Positions 14,675 through 22,803 of a stretch of 27,246 nt of DNA are shown one piece after another. The stretch is from an uncultured Roseburia sp. (lineage in GTDB: Bacteria > Bacillota > Clostridia > Lachnospirales > Lachnospiraceae), in contig CAKRLC010000025.1 in NCBI GenBank assembly GCA_934358955.1, forward strand, positions 1 to 27,246, read 5' to 3'. How positions within the stretch are numbered: the first letter of the stretch is position 1; every line of letters begins with the position of its first letter. A program made the translations under genes and the position numbers. Under the pieces are notes generated by a model that did not search any database, was not told the DNA's origin, and worked only from the letters and a program-made list of their open reading frames with translations.

Positions 14675-15394
14675 ATGGAAACAATCTATAGAGCAGAAGA
14701 AATCAACGAGATCAGCATTGCAATCGGAGCAGCGAGCGTGAGTATACAGCCGTCCGAGCAGGATGGCGAGATCCGGGCAGTTCTTGTAAAAGGAAAAGAA
14801 GAAGATTATCGTGCAGAACAGATAGGAAGCCGCCTTGCGATATCTTATGAACTGAAAGGAAAACAATATGTGATAAAGGGCAAAAATGAGCTCGACGAAG
14901 TGCTTATCTATCTCCCGCAGAATCTGCATCTTACCAGGATGGATCTCTCCATTGGAGCAGGAGAAGCGCAGATGCAAGTGCCTGGATTTTTGGCAGATAA
15001 GATAAAATTGGAAGCAGGAGCCGGAGAACTGGACGTAAATGACATTACGGCTGCAGAAAGCCTGCATGTTACTGTGGGAGCCGGAGAGACGAAACTCAGA
15101 CAGATGTCTGCTCAAAATATGACGATCGAATGCGGAGTTGGCAATTGCACCTATGAAGGCAGCTTAGAACATAATATGGATGTCCATTGTGGTGTGGGAA
15201 AGGTGAAAATAAAACTGAATGCCAAAGAAAGTGATTACAATTATAAGGCATCCTGCGCCCTCGGCAAAGTGAAGATGAACAAAAATACGATAGCTTCCTT
15301 AGCGAAAAACAGATCCATTCAGCATGCCAACGCAAAAGGCAATATCATCTTAGAGTGTGGTCTGGGAAACATCAGTTTGAATTGCTTAGAATAA
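14675..15394 (+). CDS. DUF4097-like beta-repeat protein
   Basis: The protein has 239 residues with no signal peptide or membrane helix, so it looks cytoplasmic. Regular short repeats containing a Gly-Ala/Val-Gly turn recur every 15-20 residues (SIGAGEAQMQVPG, EAGAGELDVNDI, TVGAGETKLRQM, ECGVGNCTYEG, HCGVGKVKIKL, ECGLGNISLNC), as in DUF4097/LiaG-type proteins predicted to form a beta-solenoid. GAGGAAG precedes ATG 14675. It follows the LiaF-type gene after 65 nt without a terminator, so it is the third gene of the LytTR operon. A large palindrome follows it. Function is unknown; context suggests envelope stress. Confidence 0.75.
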   Translation: METIYRAEEINEISIAIGAASVSIQPSEQDGEIRAVLVKGKEEDYRAEQIGSRLAISYELKGKQYVIKGKNELDEVLIYLPQNLHLTRMDLSIGAGEAQMQVPGFLADKIKLEAGAGELDVNDITAAESLHVTVGAGETKLRQMSAQNMTIECGVGNCTYEGSLEHNMDVHCGVGKVKIKLNAKESDYNYKASCALGKVKMNKNTIASLAKNRSIQHANAKGNIILECGLGNISLNCLE

Positions 15395-15399
15395 ACAAA

Positions 15400-15486
15400 A
15401 ACGCAAGAATGGAGCGGCATCTGTTATATAATTCTTTTTGCGCTGCGCAATGAATTTTATAACAGATGCCGCTCCGTTCTTGCGTT
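15400..15486 (+). repeat. 87-nt full-length palindrome between convergent genes
   Basis: The arms 15400-15428 and 15458-15486 pair over 29 bp with one G-U pair (AACGCAAGAA, GGAGCGGCAT, CTGTTATA). The 29-nt centre also folds, through AATTC/GAATT and TTGCG/CGCAA. It lies between the DUF4097-like gene and the converging permease gene. There is no T run at either end, so it is not a classical terminator, although it may still stop or protect both transcripts. About 50 nt of plain sequence separates it from the permease stop. Confidence 0.8.
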
Positions 15487-15537
15487 ACACCACCGGGATA
15501 CGGCGGCGTTCCCATTTTTATACTTAACTAATCCATA

Positions 15538-16944
15538 TTATTCTTCGTGATCCCCGTATCTGGTATCCTCATGCAGATTTGGCATCATATCAATACCACG
15601 ATTGGAATCTGCCTCAATATCTTTTCCAAAATGGTAATCATTTCCTGGAAGGATCGCATTTAAAAGAATACCTGCGATTGCTGCAATTGCAAGGGAAGTT
15701 AATGTAATATCAGTACCTGCAACAGTGAAAGTAAGACCGCTAGAGAAACCAAGACCACATACGAAAATAACGCCTGCAATGATCAGGTTACGTGATTTTG
15801 TAAAGTCTACGCGGTTTTCAACAACGTTACGGACACCGATGGCAGAGATCATACCGTAAAGCATAAAGCTGACACCACCGATAATAGCGGAAGGCATGGA
15901 ACCGATCACTTCTGCCATTTTTGGGATAAAGCTTAAAATAATGGCATAGAGAGCAGCAATACGGATGACCTTTGGATCATGTACCTTACTTAATTCCAGA
16001 ACACCGGTATTTTCCCCGTAAGTGGTATTGGCAGGACCACCAACCAGTGCAGAGAGGGAGGTAGCAAGACCATCACCAACTAAAGTGCGGTGAAGACCAG
16101 GATTTTCGATAAAGTTTTCTCCAACGGTAGCAGAGATGGCAGACATATCACCGATGTGCTCCATCATGGAAGCAAGTGCGATCGGAGCCATTACTAAGAT
16201 AGCGGAGATATTAAATTTACAAAGAGAGAATTCCGGAACGCCTACCCATGCAGCGGAAGCAATGTTGGTGAAATCAAGAATGGCAGAGCCATCAGCATTT
16301 GTCATTCCAAGTGCATTAAAGATCAGTGCAGCTGCATACGATACGACAACACCCATCAGGATTGGGATGATCTTAAACATTCCCTTTCCCCAGATATTGA
16401 ATACAATAATTGTAGCGAGTGCAATAAATGCAAGAAGCCAGTTTGTGGAAGCATTGCTTACGGCAGAACCTGCAAGGCTTAAGCCGATACAGATGATAAT
16501 AGGTCCTGTCACAACTGGTGGAAGGAAACGCATTACCTTTTTGACGCCGACGAGACGGATGATCAAAGCTAATACTAAATAAAGTAAGCCGGCAACGACG
16601 ATACCGCCACAGGCATAAGATAATTTGTCTGCGTTTGACATATCAGCAAAAACACCGGTGTCAAGATTGGCAATTGTTGCAAATCCGCCTAAGAAAGCGA
16701 AAGATGAACCAAGAAAGGCAGGAACCTTAAATTTGGAACAGAGATGGAAAAATAAAGTTCCAAGTCCGGCACAGATTAAAGTAACCTGAACATGAAGAAC
16801 ATCTTCACCGAAATAGCTGTTTACAAGAATTGGTACGAGGATAGTTGCACCGAACATAGCGAACATGTGCTGCAATCCTAAGATTAACATTTTTGGGACA
16901 CCAAGGACACTGGCGTCACGGATGGCTCCGTTTTTTTCATTCAT
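15538..16944 (-). CDS. uraA: Uracil/xanthine permease (NCS2 family)
   Basis: The protein has 468 residues, slightly longer than UraA of E. coli (429). It is an integral membrane proton symporter of nucleobases with about 14 helices. The start LGLQHMFAMFGATILVPILV is typical of uracil carriers. Also visible are AFLGSSFAFLGGF, RFLPPVVTGPIIICIGLSLA, the substrate-site ALASMMEHIGDMSAIS (Glu in the EHIGD motif) and GGPANTTYGENTGVL. Uracil is the likeliest substrate because of the LQH start and NTTYGEN. An AAGGAGGAG site lies 7 nt before the ATG at 16944. It is divergent from tex and has its own promoter. The leader shows no recognisable purine riboswitch or PyrR site. Confidence 0.9.
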   Translation of the reverse strand: MNEKNGAIRDASVLGVPKMLILGLQHMFAMFGATILVPILVNSYFGEDVLHVQVTLICAGLGTLFFHLCSKFKVPAFLGSSFAFLGGFATIANLDTGVFADMSNADKLSYACGGIVVAGLLYLVLALIIRLVGVKKVMRFLPPVVTGPIIICIGLSLAGSAVSNASTNWLLAFIALATIIVFNIWGKGMFKIIPILMGVVVSYAAALIFNALGMTNADGSAILDFTNIASAAWVGVPEFSLCKFNISAILVMAPIALASMMEHIGDMSAISATVGENFIENPGLHRTLVGDGLATSLSALVGGPANTTYGENTGVLELSKVHDPKVIRIAALYAIILSFIPKMAEVIGSMPSAIIGGVSFMLYGMISAIGVRNVVENRVDFTKSRNLIIAGVIFVCGLGFSSGLTFTVAGTDITLTSLAIAAIAGILLNAILPGNDYHFGKDIEADSNRGIDMMPNLHEDTRYGDHEE

Positions 16945-17032
16945 GAAAAACTCCTCCTTAAAGTAAAAAATAAAGTTGCTACGAAAAACAGGCTGCGAAT
17001 CTTATCAATAGAAAGAATTCACAAACCAATTT

Positions 17033-17061
17033 ATTATAGCATAGAGAGAAGCAGACGACAA
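17033..17061 (-). promoter_or_regulatory. Promoter of the uracil permease gene
   Basis: On the minus strand, TTGTCG (17061-17056) and a perfect TATAAT (17038-17033) are 17 bp apart, with a TGC extension before the -10. The leader is about 80 nt. Confidence 0.7.
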
Positions 17062-17081
17062 CGGCAATCTTTTGTTGCGGC

Positions 17082-17110
17082 TTGAATCCGGCGGCGGATT
17101 TCGTTATACT
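17082..17110 (+). promoter_or_regulatory. Promoter of tex
   Basis: TTGAAT (17082-17087) and TATACT (17105-17110) are 17 bp apart. It is back to back with the permease promoter, 20 bp away. The leader to tex is about 135 nt and contains a weaker TTGACT at 17175 without a clear -10. Confidence 0.65.
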
Positions 17111-17250
17111 TATCATGTTGAGATGAAAATGTCGAAAAGATGATTTGTATGGTCTGATCGTGCAAAAAACAGGATTGACTTTTTACACCAATAAGAACAT
17201 AGAAGTGGCGCGAAAAGCAGAAAAGTAAGAAAAGCCGGAAAGGAAAAACA

Positions 17251-19398
17251 ATGGATATAAATAAAAAGATTTCCGAAGAACTTGGAATTAAAATAAGTCA
17301 GGCAGAAGCAGCGATAAAACTGATCGATGAAGGATATACCATCCCGTTTATTGCCAGATACCGGAAAGAGGTAACCGGTTCTTTAAATGACGAAGTATTG
17401 CGTGACTTATCAGAACGTCTTGCCTATCTCCGTAATCTTGAAGAGCGGAAAGAAACCGTATTAAACAGTATCGAAGAACAGGGAAAACTGACCGAAGAAC
17501 TGAAGGCAGAGATCCTTGCAGCAGAGACGATGGTTGCAGTGGAAGATTTATATCGTCCCTATAAACCAAAAAGAAGAACAAGGGCAACAATCGCAAAGGA
17601 AAAAGGATTAGAGCCGCTGGCAAATCTGATCACACTGCAGATGCTAAATACCTCTTTGGAAAAAGAAGCAGAGAAATTCATCAATCCGGAAAAAGAAGTA
17701 TTGACTGCGGAAGATGCGATCGCAGGTGCAAAAGACATTATTGCAGAGTCGATTTCTGATGATGCGGCATATAGAACCAGGATCAGGGAACTGACAGTGA
17801 AAAAAGGCCGTCTTATTTCTATGGCAAAGGATCCGGAGGCAGAGTCCGTCTATGAGATGTACTATGCGTTTGATGAGCCGGTTAATAAACTGGCGGGACA
17901 TCGTGTGCTCGCGATCAACAGGGGCGAAAATGAAAAAGTACTGACGGTAAAGATCGAGGCACCGGAAGAAGACATTCTGCGTTATTTGGAAAAACAGGTC
18001 ATAAACCGTGAAAACCCTGTTACATCACCGGTGTTAAAAGAAGCCACCGCTGATGCGTATGATCGTCTGATCGCACCGGCGATCGAAAGAGAAATCCGGA
18101 GCAGTCTTACTGAAATGGCAGAAGACGGTGCTATCCGCGTATTTGGAAAGAATTTAGAGCAGCTTCTGATGCAGCCACCGATTGCAGGGCAGGTCGTACT
18201 CGGCTGGGATCCGGCGTTCCGCACAGGCTGTAAGCTTGCTGTAGTCGATCCAACCGGAAAAGTACTTGATACGACGGTGATCTATCCAACCGCTCCACAG
18301 AATAAAATCGAAGAATCAAAGGCAGTTTTGAAAAAACTGATCGCAAAATATCATATCACGCTGATCTCTCTTGGAAACGGAACTGCATCCAGAGAATCCG
18401 AACAGATCATTGTAGACCTGTTAAAAGAACTTCCGGTAAAGGTGCAGTACATTATTGTAAATGAGGCGGGAGCATCCGTATATTCTGCCAGCAAGCTTGC
18501 GACCGAAGAATTTCCGAATTTTGATGTCGGCCAGCGAAGTGCTGCATCTATGGCGAGACGTTTACAGGATCCACTGGCAGAACTGGTAAAAATAGATCCA
18601 AAATCCATTGGTGTTGGCCAGTATCAGCATGATATGAATCAGAAAAAGTTAAGCGAAGCGCTTGGCGGTGTGGTAGAAGACTGTGTAAACAGAGTTGGAG
18701 TAGACTTGAATACAGCATCTGCGTCTCTGTTAGAATATGTTTCAGGTATCAGCAAAGCAATCGCAAAAAATATTGTGACATACCGCGAAGAAAACGGAAA
18801 ATTTGAAACAAGAAGCCAGCTTTTGAAGGTGGCTAAGCTTGGACCAAAAGCCTATGAACAGTGCGCTGGATTTATGCGGATCCTGGATGGAAAAAATCCG
18901 CTGGACGCAACTGGAGTGCACCCGGAAAGCTATGATGCAGCCAAAAAGTTGCTTGCAAAGCTTGGTTATACCTTAGAGGATGTGAAAAAACGGAATCTCG
19001 AAGGTCTGACAAAGAAAGTCACAGATTATAAAAAGCTTGCAGCGGAACTTGAAACAGGTGAGATCACATTGCGTGATATCGTAAAGGAACTGGAAAAACC
19101 GGCAAGGGATCCGCGTGAGGATATGCCAAAACCGATCTTAAGAAGTGATGTCCTGGAGATGAAAGATCTGACACCTGGAATGATCTTAAAAGGAACCGTG
19201 CGCAATGTAATTGATTTTGGCGCTTTTGTGGATATTGGAGTGCATCAGGATGGCTTAGTCCACATTTCCCAGATGAGCGATAAATTTATCAAACATCCGT
19301 TAGAAGCTGTGAGTGTCGGAGATATTGTGGAAGTGAAGGTCATGAGTGTGGATTTAAAGAAGCAACGCATCCAGTTGACCATGAAACTGAACGGATAA
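17251..19398 (+). CDS. tex: Tex-like RNA-binding transcription accessory protein
   Basis: The protein has 715 residues, close to the usual 720-780. Domain order is standard. The Tex N-terminal helical domain begins ISEELGIKISQAEAAIKLID and ...YTIPFIARYRKEVTGSLND. A YqgF/RNase H-like domain follows (about 310-450: VVLGWDPAFRTGCKLAVVDP, ISLGNGTASRE). Next are the conserved VYSASKLA, SVGQYQHD-like and LNTASASLL segments, helix-hairpin-helix motifs (about 480-560: LEYVSGISKAIAKNIVTYRE), and a C-terminal S1 RNA-binding domain (about 640-715: GMILKGTVRNVIDFGAFVDI, HQDGLVHISQMSD). Tex binds nucleic acid in the cytoplasm and affects transcription; its exact role is still debated. GGAAAGG precedes ATG 17251. 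It is followed by a separate FMN-controlled unit. Confidence 0.95.
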   Translation: MDINKKISEELGIKISQAEAAIKLIDEGYTIPFIARYRKEVTGSLNDEVLRDLSERLAYLRNLEERKETVLNSIEEQGKLTEELKAEILAAETMVAVEDLYRPYKPKRRTRATIAKEKGLEPLANLITLQMLNTSLEKEAEKFINPEKEVLTAEDAIAGAKDIIAESISDDAAYRTRIRELTVKKGRLISMAKDPEAESVYEMYYAFDEPVNKLAGHRVLAINRGENEKVLTVKIEAPEEDILRYLEKQVINRENPVTSPVLKEATADAYDRLIAPAIEREIRSSLTEMAEDGAIRVFGKNLEQLLMQPPIAGQVVLGWDPAFRTGCKLAVVDPTGKVLDTTVIYPTAPQNKIEESKAVLKKLIAKYHITLISLGNGTASRESEQIIVDLLKELPVKVQYIIVNEAGASVYSASKLATEEFPNFDVGQRSAASMARRLQDPLAELVKIDPKSIGVGQYQHDMNQKKLSEALGGVVEDCVNRVGVDLNTASASLLEYVSGISKAIAKNIVTYREENGKFETRSQLLKVAKLGPKAYEQCAGFMRILDGKNPLDATGVHPESYDAAKKLLAKLGYTLEDVKKRNLEGLTKKVTDYKKLAAELETGEITLRDIVKELEKPARDPREDMPKPILRSDVLEMKDLTPGMILKGTVRNVIDFGAFVDIGVHQDGLVHISQMSDKFIKHPLEAVSVGDIVEVKVMSVDLKKQRIQLTMKLNG

Positions 19399-19405
19399 AA
19401 AACTA

Positions 19406-19434
19406 TTGACATTTTACAGTCAGATGCATACAAT
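19406..19434 (+). promoter_or_regulatory. Promoter of the FMN riboswitch-ribU unit
   Basis: A perfect TTGACA (19406-19411) is 17 bp from TACAAT (19429-19434). It starts only 7 bp after the tex stop. Transcription would begin near 19441, just before the aptamer. Confidence 0.85.
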
Positions 19435-19457
19435 AGAATATGAAAAACGAATAAGGA

Positions 19458-19598
19458 ATTCTTCGGGGCAGGGTGATACAGAGATGTAGATTCCCGACCG
19501 ACGGTGATTCTGACAGCAGTCAGAAAGTCCGTGACCTGCTTAGGCAGCTGATCCGGTGTGAATCCGGAACCGACAGTATAGTCTGGATGAGAGAAGAG
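19458..19598 (+). ncRNA. FMN riboswitch (RFN element)
   Basis: The conserved blocks occur in order: CTTCGGGGCAGGGTGA, ATTCCCGACCGACGGTGAT, a variable arm with CAGTCAGAAAGTCCGTGAC, GGTGTGAATCCGGAACCGAC, and AGTATAGTCTGGATGAGAGA ending in AGA. The P1 helix is TTCTTC with GAGAAGA. Binding of FMN is known to switch off downstream genes. Here the target is ribU, with a terminator 46 nt after the aptamer, so control is probably by transcription attenuation. Confidence 0.97.
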
Positions 19599-19643
19599 AG
19601 CATGTTTCGTACATGTATAGTAGACAGTTGAAGCTGTATATTG

Positions 19644-19682
19644 CCCCGGGTATATTAGATATATCCGGGGATTTCTTGTTTT
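19644..19682 (+). terminator. Riboswitch-controlled terminator
   Basis: CCCCGGGTATAT (19644-19655) pairs with ATATATCCGGGG (19659-19670) around a 3-nt loop with one G-U pair, then a T-rich tail. Its 5' arm TGCCCCG (19642-19648) is complementary to CGGGGCA (19464-19470) inside the aptamer, which gives a plausible antiterminator when FMN is absent. About 100 nt of plain leader follows before ribU. Confidence 0.85.
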
Positions 19683-19780
19683 ATAGGATATTTGCATAAA
19701 GGCGCCAATACAGATATTCCATAATACCTCGAATTCCGATTTCAAGCAGATTATGAAACACAAAAAGGAGACGAGTAACT

Positions 19781-20404
19781 ATGAGTACACAGGCAGTAAC
19801 AGCAAGTAAAACAGAGAAAAGGGTAAACGTAAGATATCTTACCGTGACAGCAATGCTGTCCGCAGTGGCATATATCCTGATGTTTTTAGACTTTTCCGTA
19901 CCATTTATGCCAGCTTTTATTAAGATGGATTTATCAGAGCTTCCAGCACTGATCGGTTCTTTCGCAATGGGACCATTATGTGGCGTGATCGTATGTCTGA
20001 TCAAAAATGTCCTTCATTTATTTATCACAAGCACAGGTGGAGTTGGAGAACTTTCAAACTTCATCCTTGGAGTTGCATTTGTGCTTCCGGCAGGTCTGAT
20101 CTATAAACATAAGAAGAATAGAACATCCGCTTTGATCGGTTCCCTTACAGGAGCATTTTTCATGGGAGTATTCAGTATTGTATCAAACTACTTCCTCGTA
20201 TATCCGGTATACTATAACTTTATGCCAGAAGAGGTTGTTTTATCTGCATATCAGGTGATCCTTCCATCTATGAAGAGCATTTTACAGTGTCTGGTATGCT
20301 TTAATATGCCTTTCACGATCGTAAAAGGACTGTTTTCCGTAGTGATCACATTCCTGGTTTACAAACATATTTCTCCAATCTTGAAGGGAAATCAGAACCG
20401 TTAA
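19781..20404 (+). CDS. ribU: Riboflavin ECF transporter, substrate-binding S component
   Basis: The protein has 207 residues and about six membrane helices. It resembles RibU: VRYLTVTAMLSAVAYILMFL, then DFSVPFMPAFIKMDLSELPA, LIGSFAMGPLCGVIVCLIKN and TSTGGVGELSNFILG. The FMN riboswitch upstream confirms riboflavin as substrate. RibU captures riboflavin outside the membrane and works with the shared EcfA/A'/T energising module, which is not encoded here. AAAAGGAGACG lies before ATG 19781. It is a single-gene unit with its own promoter, riboswitch and terminator. Confidence 0.95.
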   Translation: MSTQAVTASKTEKRVNVRYLTVTAMLSAVAYILMFLDFSVPFMPAFIKMDLSELPALIGSFAMGPLCGVIVCLIKNVLHLFITSTGGVGELSNFILGVAFVLPAGLIYKHKKNRTSALIGSLTGAFFMGVFSIVSNYFLVYPVYYNFMPEEVVLSAYQVILPSMKSILQCLVCFNMPFTIVKGLFSVVITFLVYKHISPILKGNQNR

Positions 20405-20425
20405 TAATCCGAATGGGAAGAAATA

Positions 20426-20466
20426 AAGAAGCTTTCGCAAAGAACTTGCGCGAGCTTCTTTTCTTT
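20426..20466 (+). terminator. Rho-independent terminator after ribU
   Basis: AAGAAGCT (20426-20433) and AGCTTCTT (20453-20460), with inner CGCAA/TTGCG pairing, followed by TTCTTTT. An extended -10 (TGCTATACT, 20479-20487) for the next gene follows closely. Confidence 0.85.
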
Positions 20467-20478
20467 TGCGCTGAAAAA

Positions 20479-20487
20479 TGCTATACT
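20479..20487 (+). promoter_or_regulatory. Extended -10 promoter before the YcxB-like gene
   Basis: TGCTATACT fits an extended -10 element. The position 17 bp upstream reads TTTTCT, a poor -35, so this is a tentative assignment based on one element and on its place after a terminator. Confidence 0.4.
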
Positions 20488-20567
20488 GCTGTTGCTATTA
20501 AGAAAAATTCATGGAAGTTATTATTTTTGAAACAGAAAATAATTGATGACAACAGGAGGAATAGAAG

Positions 20568-21065
20568 ATGAATATAGAATTTGATATCAAGCTGTCCCCA
20601 AAGGATATGTACCGCTTTAATATGTATCAGACATATACCGGATTTCACGGATGGTTTTCCATTATAGGATCCATTATCATTTTTATTGTAGCAGGGCTTA
20701 CCTATGGTGGGCTTGAGACGAGCTACACTGTGTTATATATCGCATTTGGCATTATCTTCTTATTCTATATGCCGGTTACTTTGTGGATACGTTCCAAAAG
20801 TGCGATCGCAGCTTCTCCGGTTTTAAAAGGAACGCTGCATTATCTGGTGGATGAGAAGGGATTGACGGTCTCACAGGGAGAAGAAAGTGCCTGCCTTCCA
20901 TGGGAACAGATTTATAAAATGGTCTCAAACAAATACAATGTTTTGGTTTACAGCAATCGTACGAACGCTTATGTGATCCCTCGCGAACAATTGGGAGACA
21001 ATTATGCAGCTTTAGCAAAGCTTGCAAATGAAAAGCTTGCAAATTATCGTGTTAAAATGAAGTAA
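20568..21065 (+). CDS. YcxB-like small membrane protein
   Basis: The protein has 165 residues. Two membrane helices (about 29-47 and 52-73) follow an amphipathic N-terminus (MNIEFDIKLSPKDMYRFNMY). A soluble C-terminal part with YLVDEKGLTVSQGEESACLP, WEQIYKMVSNKYNVLVYSNR and AYVIPREQLG fits the YcxB-like domain of Firmicutes, whose function is unknown. AGGAGG precedes ATG 20568. It is the first gene after the ribU terminator and is followed 54 nt later by tsaE, so it may head the tRNA-modification operon. Confidence 0.75.
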   Translation: MNIEFDIKLSPKDMYRFNMYQTYTGFHGWFSIIGSIIIFIVAGLTYGGLETSYTVLYIAFGIIFLFYMPVTLWIRSKSAIAASPVLKGTLHYLVDEKGLTVSQGEESACLPWEQIYKMVSNKYNVLVYSNRTNAYVIPREQLGDNYAALAKLANEKLANYRVKMK

Positions 21066-21119
21066 ATCTGAGAAATAGACAGATCAAACACTGAAAATAG
21101 ACTGGAAAAGAGGATTGGT

Positions 21120-21557
21120 ATGAAAGAGATAATAATAGAAACTTATTCGCCGGAAGAGACGCATGCGCTTGGAAAGCGAATCGGGCAGCAGGCGAAGCCG
21201 GGAGATATTTATACATTGATCGGAGACCTTGGGGTTGGGAAAACGGTTTTTACACAGGGAATCGCAGATGGACTTGGAATTACAGAACCGATCAGCAGCC
21301 CTACTTTTACGATCGTGCAGGTTTATGAAGAAGGACGCATGCCATTTTATCATTTTGATGTTTACCGTATCGGTGACATCGAGGAGATGGACGAGATCGG
21401 ATATGAAGACTATTTTTATGGGAATGGTCTGTGCATGATCGAATGGGCCAATCTGATCGAGGAGATACTTCCGGAGAAACGACATGACATCACGATCGAA
21501 AAGGATCTGGAAAAAGGCTTTGATTACCGGAAAATTGTGATCCGTGAACAGGAATAA
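21120..21557 (+). CDS. tsaE: tRNA t6A synthesis ATPase TsaE
   Basis: The protein has 145 residues, typical. The P-loop GDLGVGKT (about 35-42) is followed by FTQGIADGLGI, SPTFTIVQVYEEG and FHFDVYRI-type segments, and EWANLIEEILP, all characteristic of TsaE. It hydrolyses ATP to reset the TsaB-TsaD complex that makes N6-threonylcarbamoyladenosine at position 37 of ANN-decoding tRNAs. The tsaB gene follows 23 nt later and tsaD is further along, so the cluster is functionally coherent. TsaC/Sua5, which makes the threonylcarbamoyl-AMP, is not in the window. Confidence 0.95.
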   Translation: MKEIIIETYSPEETHALGKRIGQQAKPGDIYTLIGDLGVGKTVFTQGIADGLGITEPISSPTFTIVQVYEEGRMPFYHFDVYRIGDIEEMDEIGYEDYFYGNGLCMIEWANLIEEILPEKRHDITIEKDLEKGFDYRKIVIREQE

Positions 21558-21580
21558 GTGCAGAAAGGTGTAACAGGGAA

Positions 21581-22288
21581 ATGAAGATACTTGGAATAGA
21601 CAGTTCCGGACTGGTTGCAAGTGTTGCAATCGTGGAAGATAATGATTTAAAGGGAGAATATACAGTTAATTATAAAAAGACACATTCGCAGACGCTGTTG
21701 CCGATGCTGGATGAAGTGGCAAAAATGATCGAATTGGATTTGAATACAATCGATGCGATCGCTGTTTCCGGGGGACCTGGATCTTTTACCGGTCTTAGAA
21801 TTGGTTCTGCAACAGCTAAGGGATTAGGACTTGCCCTGAAAAAACCATTGATCCATATTCCAACGGTAGATGGACTTGCTTATAATCTTGTCGGACACAG
21901 AGATTTGGTATGTCCTTTGATGGATGCAAGAAGAAACCAGACGTATACAGGATTGTATCAATTTAATGGAAATGAGATGCAGATTGTGAAAGAACAGTGT
22001 GCAGTCGGGATTGATGAGATCATAGAAGCAGTGAATGGGATCGGAAAAGCAGTGGTATTTCTTGGAGACGGAGTCGCTGTTTTTGAAAACTATATTCGTG
22101 AAAATTGCAAGGTTCCATATACATTTGCACCTGCACATATGAACAAACAGCGCGCAGGAGCAGTGGCGGCGCTTGGAATGATTTACTATACAAATGGACA
22201 GACAGAGACAGCAGAAGAACACCGACCGGATTATCTGCGCTTATCCCAGGCGGAGAGAGAACGGATGGAAGGAGCCAAAAAGGAATGA
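21581..22288 (+). CDS. tsaB: tRNA t6A synthesis protein TsaB
   Basis: The protein has 235 residues. The ASKHA-fold N-terminus MKILGIDSSGLVASVAIVED, then THSQTLLPMLDEV, AVSGGPGSFTGLRIGSATAK and PLMDARRNQTYTG are the standard TsaB (YeaZ) motifs. It lacks the metal site of TsaD, as expected, and acts as its scaffold partner in the cytoplasm. Its stop overlaps the rimI start by 4 nt (ATGA at 22285-22288), so the two are translationally coupled. Confidence 0.95.
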   Translation: MKILGIDSSGLVASVAIVEDNDLKGEYTVNYKKTHSQTLLPMLDEVAKMIELDLNTIDAIAVSGGPGSFTGLRIGSATAKGLGLALKKPLIHIPTVDGLAYNLVGHRDLVCPLMDARRNQTYTGLYQFNGNEMQIVKEQCAVGIDEIIEAVNGIGKAVVFLGDGVAVFENYIRENCKVPYTFAPAHMNKQRAGAVAALGMIYYTNGQTETAEEHRPDYLRLSQAERERMEGAKKE

Positions 22289-22722
22289 TCCGAATTCGCG
22301 AAATGCAGGCAAAGGATACAGAAGAAGTGGCAACACTTGAAAAAGGGATTTTTTCCCAGCCATGGAGTCAGAAAGGTTTCATGGATGCAATAAATCTTGA
22401 AAATACCGTTTTTCTTGTAGCAGAAAGAGACGGCCATGTTGCAGGGTATGTCGGCATGTATCTTTCCATGGATGAAGGGGAAATTACAAATGTAGCTGTT
22501 TGCGCAGAAGAACGAGGTCAGGGCATTGGAGGAATTCTTCTGGATGAGCTTTTACGAATCGGAGAACAAAAAGGGATTACAAAGATCGTATTAGAAGTGC
22601 GTGTGTCAAATGACAGCGCGATACGTCTGTATGAACGGAAGGGATTTCAGAATGTAGGAGTCCGCAAAGGACTTTATGAGTTCCCGGAGGAAGACGGATT
22701 CATTATGATATATGGTCAGTAG
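22285..22722 (+). CDS. rimI: Ribosomal protein S18-alanine N-acetyltransferase-like GNAT enzyme
   Basis: The protein has 145 residues from ATG 22285, within the GGAATGA overlap with tsaB; the frame is open further upstream, but that region lies wholly inside tsaB. It is a GNAT fold protein: IREMQAKDTEEVATLE, FSQPWSQKGF, ITNVAVCAEERGQGIGGILL (acetyl-CoA loop RGQGIG) and LEVRVSNDSAIRLYERKGF. The FSxPWS motif is typical of RimI, which acetylates the N-terminus of protein S18. Position between tsaB and tsaD is the common order in Firmicutes. A small hairpin ATGACA-GGAAA-TGTCAT (22726-22742) follows. Confidence 0.9.
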   Translation: MIRIREMQAKDTEEVATLEKGIFSQPWSQKGFMDAINLENTVFLVAERDGHVAGYVGMYLSMDEGEITNVAVCAEERGQGIGGILLDELLRIGEQKGITKIVLEVRVSNDSAIRLYERKGFQNVGVRKGLYEFPEEDGFIMIYGQ

Positions 22723-22803
22723 AATATGACAGGAAATGTCATCCGGGGAAAAGGGGACCTGATTATTAGAAATTAAATTTAGAATAGAAAGAGGAAAACA
22801 TCT

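Noticed and set aside
16945..17032. Purine riboswitch or PyrR attenuator in the permease leader
   Set aside because: The 80-nt leader shows neither the conserved purine-aptamer core nor a PyrR-binding hairpin and has no terminator.
17175..17203. Second tex promoter at TTGACT
   Set aside because: The -35 is good but the sequence 17 bp downstream (CATAGA) is a poor -10; the upstream TTGAAT/TATACT pair is better.
22105..22284. N-terminal extension of RimI starting inside tsaB
   Set aside because: The extra 60 residues are tsaB sequence in another frame; the ATGA overlap at 22285 gives a family-length protein.
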